Below, piece by piece: positions 54,960 through 63,596 of a stretch of DNA of 64,000 nucleotides. Source of the stretch: Colwellia psychrerythraea (lineage in GTDB: Bacteria; Pseudomonadota; Gammaproteobacteria; Enterobacterales; Alteromonadaceae); assembly GCF_000764225.1 (NCBI RefSeq), contig NZ_JQED01000005.1:124001-188000 (forward strand), written 5' to 3'. A model generated the notes under the pieces. The model was not told where the DNA came from. It saw only the letters and a program-made list of their open reading frames with translations, and did not search any database. Position 1 is the stretch's first letter, and every line of letters begins with the position of its first letter. Both the position numbers and the translations under genes were made by a program.

Positions 54960-55823
54960 ATGAAAAAAAACTTATTAACAACTGCCATCGTAGGATTATT
55001 AGCCATCACTGCTTGTAATGCTGCCCCTGTAAATTCGGAGATCAAGATGAATATATCAAAAAAAGAAAAAGCCGTTGCCTTGCTTAATAGTATTGAAACT
55101 GGTGATCAAACAGCTATTAGCTATGTAAACCCGACGGAATATACACAGCACAACCTGGCCGTAGGAGATGGACTAGCTGGCTTTGGTGCCGTTTTGCAAG
55201 CCTTACCTAAAAATAGTGCTAAGGTAAATGTAGTGCGTTCATTTGCTGATGGTGAATATGTATTTACTCACACAGACTACAATTTCTTTGGTCCAAAAAT
55301 TGGTTTTGATTTATTTAGATTTGAAAATGGCTTGATTGTTGAGCATTGGGATAATTTAGACGAAAAATCAGCAACAAAAAATCCAAGCGGCCGAAGCCAA
55401 ATAGATGGTCCAACAACAATTAAAGATTTAGAAAAGACAGCTGAAAACAAGATATTGGTGGCTAAATTTGTCGATACTATATTAGTTAACGGCCAATTTT
55501 CTCAATTAGGCGACTTCTTCGAAGGCGATTTTTACCATCAGCATAATACCGCAATTGCTGACGGTTTATCTGGATTAGGCCAAGCCCTAGAAACAATGGC
55601 GAAAAACGGTATTAAAATGGTCTATAGCAAAAACCATAAAATACTAGGAGAAGGTAACTTTGTCTTAAGTATCAGTGAAGGCTCTTTTGCCGATAAACCG
55701 ACTTCATTCTACGATTTATTCCGTGTTGAAAATGGCAAAATTGTTGAGCACTGGGATGTAATGGAGACGATTACACCAAAAGAACAATGGAAAAATACCA
55801 ACGGTAAATTTGGTAACTTATAA
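54960..55823 (+). CDS. Lipoprotein with two SnoaL-like domains
   Basis: 287 residues. A lipobox (LAITAC, Cys19) ends the signal peptide. Two homologous SnoaL/NTF2-like domains follow, about 35-135 and 160-280; both have the pattern QHN, then DGL.G.G, then DLFR(F/V)ENG and IVEHWD. These cone-shaped folds bind small hydrophobic molecules, and some isomerise or hydrolyse polyketides; activity here is unknown. The internal duplication is clear. The preceding AraC gene suggests inducible expression. Confidence 0.85.
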   Translation: MKKNLLTTAIVGLLAITACNAAPVNSEIKMNISKKEKAVALLNSIETGDQTAISYVNPTEYTQHNLAVGDGLAGFGAVLQALPKNSAKVNVVRSFADGEYVFTHTDYNFFGPKIGFDLFRFENGLIVEHWDNLDEKSATKNPSGRSQIDGPTTIKDLEKTAENKILVAKFVDTILVNGQFSQLGDFFEGDFYHQHNTAIADGLSGLGQALETMAKNGIKMVYSKNHKILGEGNFVLSISEGSFADKPTSFYDLFRVENGKIVEHWDVMETITPKEQWKNTNGKFGNL

Positions 55824-55907
55824 TAAATGTTATGCCATTATTAAAGAAATATATCGCGCACTTCAACACGCTATCTTTCTATATTTAGTTAAAAGCAACC
55901 ATTACTT

Positions 55908-55956
55908 GAGCAGGTATATAGTGGTAACTGGTTAGCTGCCTAGCCTGCTCATTTTT
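55908..55956 (+). terminator. Terminator after the SnoaL-like gene
   Basis: GAGCAGG (55908-55914) and CCTGCTC (55944-55950) enclose a 29-nt loop and are followed by ATTTTTC. It overlaps the last codon of the convergent response-regulator gene. Confidence 0.5.
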
Positions 55957-56641
55957 CGCATTTATAACCAACACCATACACAGAACTAATAGGATTTGAA
56001 TCTGAGGAATACTGATGGATTTTTTTCCGAATATTTTTAATATGAGTATCAATGTTACGGTCACTAACATCAATTGTATCTAGATAAACCTTATTCATAA
56101 TTTCATCACGACTGAAGACACGTTCAACATTGTTCAAAAAGAGCTCGACTATTTTAAATTCAATCGGTGTTAAATCTAATAAGTGTTTTTTAAAGGATAC
56201 CTGATATTTTTCGCAGTTCATCTCAAAGCCAGACTGTTTAATGACCTTCTCATTTGCTTTATCAGCCGAGTTATTATCGAAACGACGTAATACGGCTTTT
56301 ATTCTTGCGATCACTTCTCTCGGGCTAAAAGGTTTACAAATATAATCATCCGCACCAAACTCTAAACCAAATAATTTATCTATTTCTTCACTTTTTGCCG
56401 TCACCATAATAACGGGCAAGGATGAAAATACTCTTAGCTGTTTGCAGATATCAAACCCGTTTACATCGGGTAACATCAAGTCAAGCAGCATTAAGTCAAC
56501 CCTATTTGATTTTATGTAGTCGATGACACCATTACCAGTACTAAGATGATGCACGTCATAGCCATTATTTTGGCAATATGCGACCAATACCTCAGCAATG
56601 TGAGCTTCATCTTCAACAATTAATATAGTTTGTCTATTCAT
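55949..56641 (-). CDS. OmpR-family response regulator (BaeR-like)
   Basis: 230 residues: receiver domain with acidic EDE at 10-12, phospho-acceptor Asp54 (LMLLDLMLPDVNG) and CKPFSPRE, then a winged-helix DNA-binding domain (DRNIDTHIKNIRKKI). Its start overlaps the kinase stop by one base (TGATG), so the pair is co-translated. Likely targets are the YHYH lipoprotein locus upstream; no binding site could be defined. Confidence 0.93.
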   Translation of the reverse strand: MNRQTILIVEDEAHIAEVLVAYCQNNGYDVHHLSTGNGVIDYIKSNRVDLMLLDLMLPDVNGFDICKQLRVFSSLPVIMVTAKSEEIDKLFGLEFGADDYICKPFSPREVIARIKAVLRRFDNNSADKANEKVIKQSGFEMNCEKYQVSFKKHLLDLTPIEFKIVELFLNNVERVFSRDEIMNKVYLDTIDVSDRNIDTHIKNIRKKIHQYSSDSNPISSVYGVGYKCEK

Positions 56642-58170
56642 CAGGAAAGTTTCTTTAAAAGAGGAAACATCATTTTTATACTAAGGCCTCCAAGGTGTGA
56701 ATCAAATGCGCTTATTGTGCCTTGATGCGCTTCGACTATTTGTTTACACAGTGCTAACCCCAGTCCAGAGCCACCATGATTACGATTACGAGATTGTTCA
56801 ACGCGATAAAAACGGTCAAAGAGCTTTTCTTGTGCCGCCCTGACTACGCCTGGCGCAGAGTCCTGAATCATAATAGTGATAAAGTGCTTATCATGACTGG
56901 CAAAGATAGTGAGCTTACCGGGCGCTTGAGTATAGCGACAAGAGTTCTCTAATAGATTCGCGAACAATTGTCTTAATCTGTCTTTATCTGCAAGTAGTTG
57001 ACAGTTATTATCACCCAGCAGTTCCTTGAGTGTATGAACATCAACAATAAATGACTGTTGCTTAAATTTAACAGCAAAACTATCAATAACCTGCATTAAT
57101 AATTCGATAGGGTTCAGTTCAATTTTTTGATACGTTAGCCCACCGGCATCAGAACTCGATAACTGATAAAGATCATCAACAATATGGCTTAAGTTATCAA
57201 TTTCATCGACAAATAATTGCACGCGCTTTTCATCAGCGACAAAAATTCCATCTTGGATGGCAATCAATTGCGCTCGCAAAATCGTTAAAGGCGTTCTGAG
57301 TTCGTGGGAAGTATCAGACATCCATTGGAAGCGATTTTTTTGATTTTTTTCTAAAGTCTCAGCCAATACATTAACGTGATCTGACAAGATGGCTAATTCA
57401 TCACGTGTGGTGTTTTTAATACGACTTTGATAATTGCCTTGAATAAGTTTGTTAGTACCACTGATGAGCTGCTTTATCGGCGCCATCAGATGTCTAGAAA
57501 ATACAAATGCCATGATAAAAGCGAGTAAAACTGTGGCAGCAGCCATTAAATAGTAACTTTCATATTGCTGTGTTAAGAACTCGCTAGCTGGACTATTTTT
57601 CGCCAGCTGAGAAGGTTGTAAACCTAACCAACCGATAACCTGTCCTTCAAACTCTATGCTTTGAGTAACCTGATTGTCGTGTAAATAACGTTTACCGACA
57701 ATAACCTTTTTATGATGATCATATAAACTCAGTCGTTTGCCAGTTTGCAGAAAGTTGCTCGAATTCACCTTTTTAGGACTATGTTTGGCTGGTTGATTTT
57801 CTCTTGCTCGAGAGCCTTTAGCTTGGAGGTATTCAGATTGAACAGGCCTTGTTCTTTCACCTCTTGGTTTTGGATCTTGGCTATACCTGCCATTTCTGCG
57901 GGGCTCAACTGGTGGTGGTCGACGTTTAGCTTGAGGGTCAACAATATCCCGCCAAATTTGTACATTATTTACTATAGGCTGCCAGCTATTGCTCTGTTGA
58001 TATACACTAATAAGTTGCTGTTCAGTTTCAGCTAAATGTTTATTTTCTACTGCCGTTACAAAGTCATTAAAGCCAGCAGATAAATTAACGGCAATTAACA
58101 CCAGCAGTAATCCTACCAAGGTAAGGTTAGTAATAAAAAAAGCAAAAAAGAATTTATATAACAGCTTCAA
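56641..58170 (-). CDS. Sensor histidine kinase with Pro/Arg-rich periplasmic insert (BaeS-like)
   Basis: 509 residues. TM1 near 8-30, a periplasmic part of about 175 residues, TM2 near 206-226, HAMP about 227-280, phospho-acceptor His289 (TSHELRTPLTILRAQ), and an ATPase domain with NLLENSCRYT, DSAPGV and GGSGLGLAL. Within the periplasmic part residues 80-137 are a low-complexity stretch rich in Arg, Pro, Lys and Gln (RRPPPVEPRRNGR). That basic stretch is unusual in a sensor and might bind an anionic ligand or surface. It follows two small exported protein genes on the same strand. Confidence 0.93.
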   Translation of the reverse strand: MKLLYKFFFAFFITNLTLVGLLLVLIAVNLSAGFNDFVTAVENKHLAETEQQLISVYQQSNSWQPIVNNVQIWRDIVDPQAKRRPPPVEPRRNGRYSQDPKPRGERTRPVQSEYLQAKGSRARENQPAKHSPKKVNSSNFLQTGKRLSLYDHHKKVIVGKRYLHDNQVTQSIEFEGQVIGWLGLQPSQLAKNSPASEFLTQQYESYYLMAAATVLLAFIMAFVFSRHLMAPIKQLISGTNKLIQGNYQSRIKNTTRDELAILSDHVNVLAETLEKNQKNRFQWMSDTSHELRTPLTILRAQLIAIQDGIFVADEKRVQLFVDEIDNLSHIVDDLYQLSSSDAGGLTYQKIELNPIELLMQVIDSFAVKFKQQSFIVDVHTLKELLGDNNCQLLADKDRLRQLFANLLENSCRYTQAPGKLTIFASHDKHFITIMIQDSAPGVVRAAQEKLFDRFYRVEQSRNRNHGGSGLGLALCKQIVEAHQGTISAFDSHLGGLSIKMMFPLLKKLS

Positions 58171-58278
58171 ACCTTGTTTCCTCTTTTGCTCTTATTATGG
58201 TTTTAATTGAGTTTATTCAATAGAGTAGACTGATTATCATAACACGCTCTTTATGAACTACTAGTTCAAACACAATCG

Positions 58279-58659
58279 CTAATTTTGATGAGTTGCCAAA
58301 TGTGAGGGCAACTGCCTTAGCTGTTTACTTGAAGCTTTATCTCTCCTTGGGTTGCAAGCGAAGTATTGTTTATCGGGAGTAAACTCACAAGCCCCCTTTT
58401 CTAATGCACTTGGACCGTGGAAACTACACGCACTGTTTTCATTTTTATTTAGGCAGATATCAATCGCTTGTTGTGGTGGTTTCCTAGCATGAGTCTTCGG
58501 TAAAGGCGGGCTATTTTGCTTGTAACTCTGCTTATTATTTGTCTCTATTGTTTCATTAGCTGCGTTATCAGTATTAGCTGAAGATGCGTGTGTTCCAGTG
58601 AGTGATAACACTATTAGTATCGAACCTATTACCTTGGGTAAAACTTTCACTTTGTTCAT
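58279..58659 (-). CDS. Small exported Cys-containing protein
   Basis: 126 residues, no family recognised. Signal peptide near 1-28 (SILIVLSLTGTHASS). The middle is hydrophilic and Asn/Lys/Pro-rich; the second half holds four cysteines (DICLNKNENSACSF, GACEF, FACNP), spaced so as to allow two disulfides. It lies 108 bp upstream of the kinase gene and 118 bp after the next exported protein, so it is part of one minus-strand gene run with the YHYH lipoprotein. Possible signal or partner of the sensor. Confidence 0.7.
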   Translation of the reverse strand: MNKVKVLPKVIGSILIVLSLTGTHASSANTDNAANETIETNNKQSYKQNSPPLPKTHARKPPQQAIDICLNKNENSACSFHGPSALEKGACEFTPDKQYFACNPRRDKASSKQLRQLPSHLATHQN

Positions 58660-58777
58660 TAATTATCCTAAAGGTTTGCTACATAATCGTCTAGTGATCA
58701 ATGCTTGGTTTTGCTTGAATACGTTGTCATTTTTCACCATCAGTTGTCGGGCATTGACTGAGTTTTTTACTCCAATG

Positions 58778-59311
58778 CTAATATGAGACTTGTACGCTCC
58801 TTCCGGCAGAAACCAGCTGATATTTGGGCTTAACGAAGCTGGCATGAACAGCCCCTAAGCTTTTAGGGAAAGCTATATTTAACTGTTCAACCGATGACTG
58901 CTTATGCCTTCCTGTTAAGACAAACTCAGTATAGTCATGGGACTCTGTGCTATTTTTTGCCGCTAAAACCGTCGATAACTGTAATGATATAGATTGATTA
59001 TTCAAAGTTAGTGCAATTTGATTATGCAAAATATTTTCAACATATTGTTCCGTTTCTTTTGGGGTTAAACCAAGTGGCATAACCTGCTGATTATCACCTA
59101 ACAACCAAGCCTGACTATCTTTTAAATGTGACAGCCAGCGATTCAAATCTAACCATAGGCGAACTTCAACTTGGCCATCTCTAAGGCTAATACGCGCAGT
59201 GGTTTCTTTTAGGCTATGCGCATTTGTTGTCATAGAGAACGTTGCAAATAACATCAGCATTGAGATAACTCTAAAGGCTTTATTTATGATTATTATCATC
59301 TTCTTTTTCAT
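58778..59311 (-). CDS. Exported protein of unknown function in the YHYH locus
   Basis: 177 residues. Signal peptide near 1-31 (VISMLMLFATFSMTTNA), then His-Ser-Leu at the mature N terminus. The mature part is beta-strand-rich (TARISLRDGQVEVRLWLDL), with no cysteine and no TM helix. I do not recognise a family. It follows the YHYH lipoprotein by 13 bp and is almost certainly co-transcribed. The last residues end cleanly, and an overlapping frame (58663-58845) does not look like a lost C terminus. Confidence 0.72.
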   Translation of the reverse strand: MKKKMIIIINKAFRVISMLMLFATFSMTTNAHSLKETTARISLRDGQVEVRLWLDLNRWLSHLKDSQAWLLGDNQQVMPLGLTPKETEQYVENILHNQIALTLNNQSISLQLSTVLAAKNSTESHDYTEFVLTGRHKQSSVEQLNIAFPKSLGAVHASFVKPKYQLVSAGRSVQVSY

Positions 59312-59324
59312 TATGGCTCTCCCT

Positions 59325-61442
59325 TTAAGGCTTATCTATGGTGATACGACAAATGAGTGTATTATCTGTTTCTAAGTCTGCGCCCCATATAAGTTGAGCA
59401 GTCTCATGCCAACTGATGTCATCATAACCACCTTTTGGACTAACATCGGCAACGCTATGCTGCGTAGCATAATCCCATATTGAGTCATCGAAACTACTTT
59501 CTTTCCAATCATTGGGCTCTTCACTGCGATTAAAAGTACACGAGCCTGCACCGACAATAGGGTTAATTTCACTTTCACAAGACTTATCTAATGGTGCTTG
59601 ATGCAGCACTTCACATTTCCATTCCTCATTACTCACAGCAATAACTTGGTTAGTGTCTGTGTCAGTAATTTGTGCAATAAAACCACCATCGCCCATTTGT
59701 TGGTTGCTTTGTCCAATGTATTCCAAGCCAGTGTCATTTTCTTTATAGTCTTTTAAAATGAAATTTAGTTGCATCGGATAAGTACCTGAAAAAGTTACAC
59801 TTTCAGCATTAAAAGATCGTTCAGTAGTAATAGAAACAGAATCTTCAATGATTAGCTCATTACCTAAATAAGCAGCAAACCAATTATCAGACCAGGCTTC
59901 TAGCTTAAAGGTGTGAGATTGTGTTGATAGGTTATCTTCCATTTGAGTGTCGCGACAAAAAGTCCCTGTTTCTATAATACCGCCATTGCTAACCGTTTTT
60001 TGCTCAAAATCATAACAGTCAGATTGAGTTGTCGATGGAGTATAGCGGACATAATAACTAGTATTATTGTAGTTATAACTCATAGTGCGAGTACCATCAT
60101 CACTCATAGTATGCAGCAAGTTTTCTACACCACCCTGTGGCGGAGTTAGGTTTGCACGGGCACCATGAGTATCACCACTTAATGGAGAGACTCTAGGTAA
60201 TATGCTGGTATCAACCTCACCAACAAGACATTGAATAATATAAGGAGCTTGATTTGATGTATGGTAACGATAGCCAAAATCATAATCAATTTGTCCATTA
60301 CAAACATCTAAATCACCTGCGGTGATGGCACTGCCATCTGGGTTATTATCACCATATAGCGGGTAACCATCATAACCCCAACCAATAATGGTACCATCAT
60401 CATTATTAGGTAAGGTGTCGATCATACAATTAGGTGAAGCATGATAGTGGTAATCGTCACCACGCCCAGCATGACCTCCACAATTATCTAATTGCCCCAA
60501 TGCCACTGTGTCGCTATCAGCATCATAAGTGTAAAGATCGAGTTCACCCTGTGAAGAATAATCATAAATGGGTACCCCATTCACTGCCACACCTACGGCA
60601 GCATCGATAGTGGTTAAATTAGTTGCTACTTGCGGCGCTAACTTTATTGGTGCCGCATAATTTGTTGCCGGTACAGGAAGTTGTTCATTCGTCCCAGTAA
60701 TGCCATTCATTAACTCATGATCAGGGTATGTATCTGAGCTAATATAGGCATATTCATTATCACAAGTTACGCCAACACTCTCATTAAACCCTGCTTCACT
60801 GACCGATTGTTGTATTGTTTCACAACGTGTTAACTCCACGTCAGCGAAACGTTCAAAGTTAACCGTCAGATCAACAGAGTTTAACGTGATGTCTGCCATT
60901 GCTGTTAATAGCGACTCTCGATCGACACTTAAAACATTGCTCAATTCTGGCGATTCAGACAGTGCATATAAGGTAAAGATATAACTTTTCGCGCCAGTTC
61001 CTTGAGAGCAAGGTGCGGCATATTCATTTAAACCATTAACACTATTTGTGCCTAACACACCTTCGAAATCACCAGTATTAATCGAGTTAATACCCGCATC
61101 AATACCATACATTATCCAATACCATTTAGCTTCATCTGCGCCTGGGACATGATGCATAATTAAGGCATATTCACTCGTATTTTCAGGAGCTCCACTCCAA
61201 GTCAGAGGCGGAGAAATACTGTCCCCATCACAAGTAAACATTACAGGAAGATCACCATTGTTTACCATGGACTCACTACTGAGTGTAAATTCAATATCTG
61301 TCGACTCATTTTCTACAGCGCCATCTGACGTAGTTAACTCAGCTGAAGTATCAAGCTCACTGGTTGAGCTTGAATCTGAGCCACAAGCCACAAAGGTAAG
61401 ACTAAACAAAACAGTAATTATTTTTGCTAAGTGATTTTTCAT
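59325..61442 (-). CDS. Lipoprotein with PEBP and YHYH domains
   Basis: 705 residues. Signal peptide with lipobox (FVAC, Cys20). Residues about 48-200 are a PEBP/YbhB-like domain (MFTCDGDSISPPLTWSGAP; ALIMHHVPGADEAKWYWIMYGI). Residues about 205-440 contain the YHYH domain, with GDDYHYHASPNCM and GWGYDGYPLYG. The C-terminal 200 residues look like a carbohydrate-binding or Gal-binding-like beta-sandwich with several cysteines. YHYH proteins are found in marine and mineralising contexts; no reaction is established. It is the first gene of a five-gene minus-strand run ending in a two-component system. Confidence 0.85.
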   Translation of the reverse strand: MKNHLAKIITVLFSLTFVACGSDSSSTSELDTSAELTTSDGAVENESTDIEFTLSSESMVNNGDLPVMFTCDGDSISPPLTWSGAPENTSEYALIMHHVPGADEAKWYWIMYGIDAGINSINTGDFEGVLGTNSVNGLNEYAAPCSQGTGAKSYIFTLYALSESPELSNVLSVDRESLLTAMADITLNSVDLTVNFERFADVELTRCETIQQSVSEAGFNESVGVTCDNEYAYISSDTYPDHELMNGITGTNEQLPVPATNYAAPIKLAPQVATNLTTIDAAVGVAVNGVPIYDYSSQGELDLYTYDADSDTVALGQLDNCGGHAGRGDDYHYHASPNCMIDTLPNNDDGTIIGWGYDGYPLYGDNNPDGSAITAGDLDVCNGQIDYDFGYRYHTSNQAPYIIQCLVGEVDTSILPRVSPLSGDTHGARANLTPPQGGVENLLHTMSDDGTRTMSYNYNNTSYYVRYTPSTTQSDCYDFEQKTVSNGGIIETGTFCRDTQMEDNLSTQSHTFKLEAWSDNWFAAYLGNELIIEDSVSITTERSFNAESVTFSGTYPMQLNFILKDYKENDTGLEYIGQSNQQMGDGGFIAQITDTDTNQVIAVSNEEWKCEVLHQAPLDKSCESEINPIVGAGSCTFNRSEEPNDWKESSFDDSIWDYATQHSVADVSPKGGYDDISWHETAQLIWGADLETDNTLICRITIDKP

Positions 61443-61625
61443 ATTAATACTCTACAGCTGATTGATGAAAGACTTCATTCTTTATTGACTGTTAGTATAA
61501 GGAAGGAATGTAGGGTAAAGATGAAGAAAAATTGTTATTTATATCTTTGTTTTTGTTATAAATTATTATATCTAGGTTAGATTGTGTGGAAAATATGTGG
61601 AGTGACGTTGTAGAAGGAGAATAGT

Positions 61626-61724
61626 ATGAACTTGAACTCTACATTAAATTTAACAGTGACCATTGAAAAAAATTTTCTTAGATTGTTCAATTTATTATGC
61701 AACAATAAAAGCAGTAATGGATAA
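61626..61724 (+). CDS. Candidate small ORF with strong ribosome binding site
   Basis: ATG at 61626, 32 codons, with an AAGGAGA Shine-Dalgarno sequence ending 5 bp upstream, one of the best in the window. The peptide is Asn/Leu-rich (NLNSTLNLTV near the start) with one Cys and no clear TM helix. A 9-codon ORF (61595-61624) ends one base before its start. It could be a real small protein, a leader peptide, or chance. Confidence 0.35.
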   Translation: MNLNSTLNLTVTIEKNFLRLFNLLCNNKSSNG

Positions 61725-61898
61725 GCTAAAAATGTCAGATTATTTAACAGTTAACTATTCTTTCGTTAATTAACTTTCATTATCATACTGAAATAATTGA
61801 CTATTATTAACTTGGCGCGCTTTGTGCTATTTTTTTCGCCGAACAACGAATGTAATCGTACCTAAATTATAAAGATAATGATTGATCTTTTTTCTATG

Positions 61899-61928
61899 AG
61901 TAGTCATCTGTAAGGACTACGGACTACT
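61899..61928. repeat. Stem-loop with tandem GGACTAC
   Basis: AGTAGTC (61899-61905) and GACTACT (61922-61928) form a perfect 7-bp inverted repeat. The right arm is preceded by a duplicate, so GGACTAC occurs twice in a row (61914-61927) and two alternative pairings are possible. Confidence 0.4.
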
Positions 61929-62025
61929 ATTGATTTAGATCTAAACAAACCTATCGTTCATGTGGAATAATCCATGGCCGATTTACGACATAAATTTAAG
62001 ATGGCATAACTAAAAAGAGTACATT

Positions 62026-62244
62026 ATGGAGCAAGATTTAATCCAAGTAACAGTCATTTATTATCAAGTAGAGTCACTTGAGTTACTACATGAAGTGAAA
62101 TCCTTCCCCAAAAATCGCCACGGAAGAGTTGTCTTACCTGAAGAATTTAAAAAAGGTAAATCCATTATTGCGGTTTGTGAGGGTGAAATCACCATTTTAA
62201 ATAAAGTAGGTGACCGTATTTTATCTGTTGGTAAAGTGGCATAA
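62026..62244 (+). CDS. Small conserved-looking protein (DUF2375/TIGR02922-like)
   Basis: 72 residues, no signal peptide or TM segment. It reads as a compact beta-rich protein: VTVIYYQVESLELLHEV, then a Lys/Arg-rich turn with RHGRVVLPEEFKKGKSIIAV, then GEITILNKVGDRIL. I associate this pattern with a small family found in Colwellia and Alteromonas (DUF2375/TIGR02922), but cannot verify that. Function unknown. It stands alone, converging on dsdC. Confidence 0.72.
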   Translation: MEQDLIQVTVIYYQVESLELLHEVKSFPKNRHGRVVLPEEFKKGKSIIAVCEGEITILNKVGDRILSVGKVA

Positions 62245-62408
62245 GAAAGCTGTAACCTTTAGTTCGGATAATAATACTGATCAGTTTTCAATCATCCCCA
62301 GTTGAAACTTATCAAGTAATTTTGGTTTAAATACATAAAGGCACTCAAGTCCCCTTCAGTAAGCAGTTTCTAGTTAATCTAATGATTAACTCTGTGGATA
62401 TTGATAAA

Positions 62409-63368
62409 TCACCTAACAGGTATAACGTTTTCATTTTTTAACTTGTTTTTTAGCCAACCAATAAATAATGCTATCTTTGTGTTTGTACTATTAGGTAATG
62501 TAGCAACATAATAGCGCTGCGGGCATAGTAGTTTTTTATCAGCAAAAGGTTTAATCAACTCCCCTTTTTTGATTTGACTACGGGTCAAACTCTCCCTGCC
62601 CATCGCGACACCAGCATGATTAATAGCCGCGATAACAGCCAAATCTGAGCGGTCAAACCTAATGTTGACATTAGAGTCTAAGCCATTGATATTAAAGTTA
62701 TCTGCCCACAGTGCCCACTCATCCATGTTGGAGTCGTATCCCCATGCTTGATTATCATGTAATAAGGTACATTGACTTAAATGACTTGTATTACCAACTA
62801 AGTCAAATTCTTCTGCATACTCTGGACTACAAACTGGCACTATCGCCTCGGTCAAAACATCTTGGCAATCTAACTTATTCGGTTGTTTTTCATCAAAATA
62901 GATCGCCACATCAATACCATGGCCATAAAAGTTAATATTTTCATTTCCCGTTAAAATATTAAGTGAAATAGCAGGGTATTGCTTTTGAAAGTCGGCAACT
63001 TTAGGCACCAACCAACATTGCGCAAAAGAAGGTCGAGAATAGACAGTTAACTCGCCAGAAACATCATCACTTTTTGCTTCAAGTATTTCTTGATTTAAAT
63101 GAGTTAAAGACGCTTTGACCGCAATATAAATACGTTCACCTGCCGCGGTCAACTCAATCTTTCGGTGTGAACGTTTGAATAATAAAATAGCTAATTCATT
63201 CTCTAAGGCATTTATTCGATGAGATATTGCACTTGGTGTCATCGACAGTTCTTCAGCAGCAAGTGCAAAAGAGCGGTGCCTAGCTGCTACTTCAAAGGTA
63301 TGCATTTTAGCAAGTTGAAAACTACTTAAGCGTTTATTTTTAGGAGTAACATTGTCTTGAGTATACAT
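62409..63368 (-). CDS. dsdC: DsdC, LysR-type activator of D-serine dehydratase
   Basis: 319 residues. N-terminal winged helix-turn-helix (about 15-80, FQLAKMHTFEVAARHRSFALA) and a C-terminal substrate-binding domain. Similarity to E. coli DsdC runs along the whole protein as I remember it, including YSRPSFAQCWLVPKV, NILTGNENINF, CTLLHDNQAW and FDRSDLAVIAAINHAGVAMGR. It is divergent from dsdA with a 228-bp gap, as for a LysR activator of its neighbour. It probably senses D-serine. Confidence 0.93.
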   Translation of the reverse strand: MYTQDNVTPKNKRLSSFQLAKMHTFEVAARHRSFALAAEELSMTPSAISHRINALENELAILLFKRSHRKIELTAAGERIYIAVKASLTHLNQEILEAKSDDVSGELTVYSRPSFAQCWLVPKVADFQKQYPAISLNILTGNENINFYGHGIDVAIYFDEKQPNKLDCQDVLTEAIVPVCSPEYAEEFDLVGNTSHLSQCTLLHDNQAWGYDSNMDEWALWADNFNINGLDSNVNIRFDRSDLAVIAAINHAGVAMGRESLTRSQIKKGELIKPFADKKLLCPQRYYVATLPNSTNTKIALFIGWLKNKLKNENVIPVR

Positions 63369-63500
63369 AACACAGACTCTTCTATTGGCATTTTTCGACG
63401 AACTCTGAGCACAACAATATCATTATGCATTACATTAAATAACCCAAATTAGATTTTACATGCTTTTTTCCCTTAGCAATGCTCTCTTGATTTAATTTAT

Positions 63501-63510
63501 TTCACGTGAA
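63501..63510. promoter_or_regulatory. Candidate DsdC operator
   Basis: TTCACGTGAA is a perfect 10-bp palindrome in the dsdC-dsdA gap, 87 bp upstream of dsdA. Nearby A+T symmetry (AATT on the left, GAATT on the right) extends it weakly. LysR activators bind dyads at about this distance. Confidence 0.5.
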
Positions 63511-63596
63511 GTTGAATTATCATCGTTTGTCAGTAAGTGACGATTATTGTTTAATACCCTTAACTCCAACAGCATAAAGCAGATTGAGAAGTGATA

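Larger units (their letters stand above)
61443..62025. other. Large intergenic region upstream of the YHYH gene
   Basis: 583 bp. The only coding candidate is the 32-codon ORF at 61626-61724. A stem-loop and a tandem GGACTAC repeat lie at 61899-61928. The rest is A+T-rich and must carry the YHYH promoter and that of the small gene at 62026. Confidence 0.5.

Noticed and set aside
58663..58845. Frame overlapping the end of the 177-residue exported protein, considered as a frameshifted C terminus
   Set aside because: The annotated frame ends naturally and the overlapping frame is antiparallel in character to no known domain; no evidence of a broken gene.
59281..59305. Fur-box-like GATAAT/ATCAT bases at the start of the 177-residue protein gene
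   Set aside because: They encode a run of isoleucines in the signal peptide, and the match to the Fur consensus is poor compared with the two sites at 39.4-39.6 kb.
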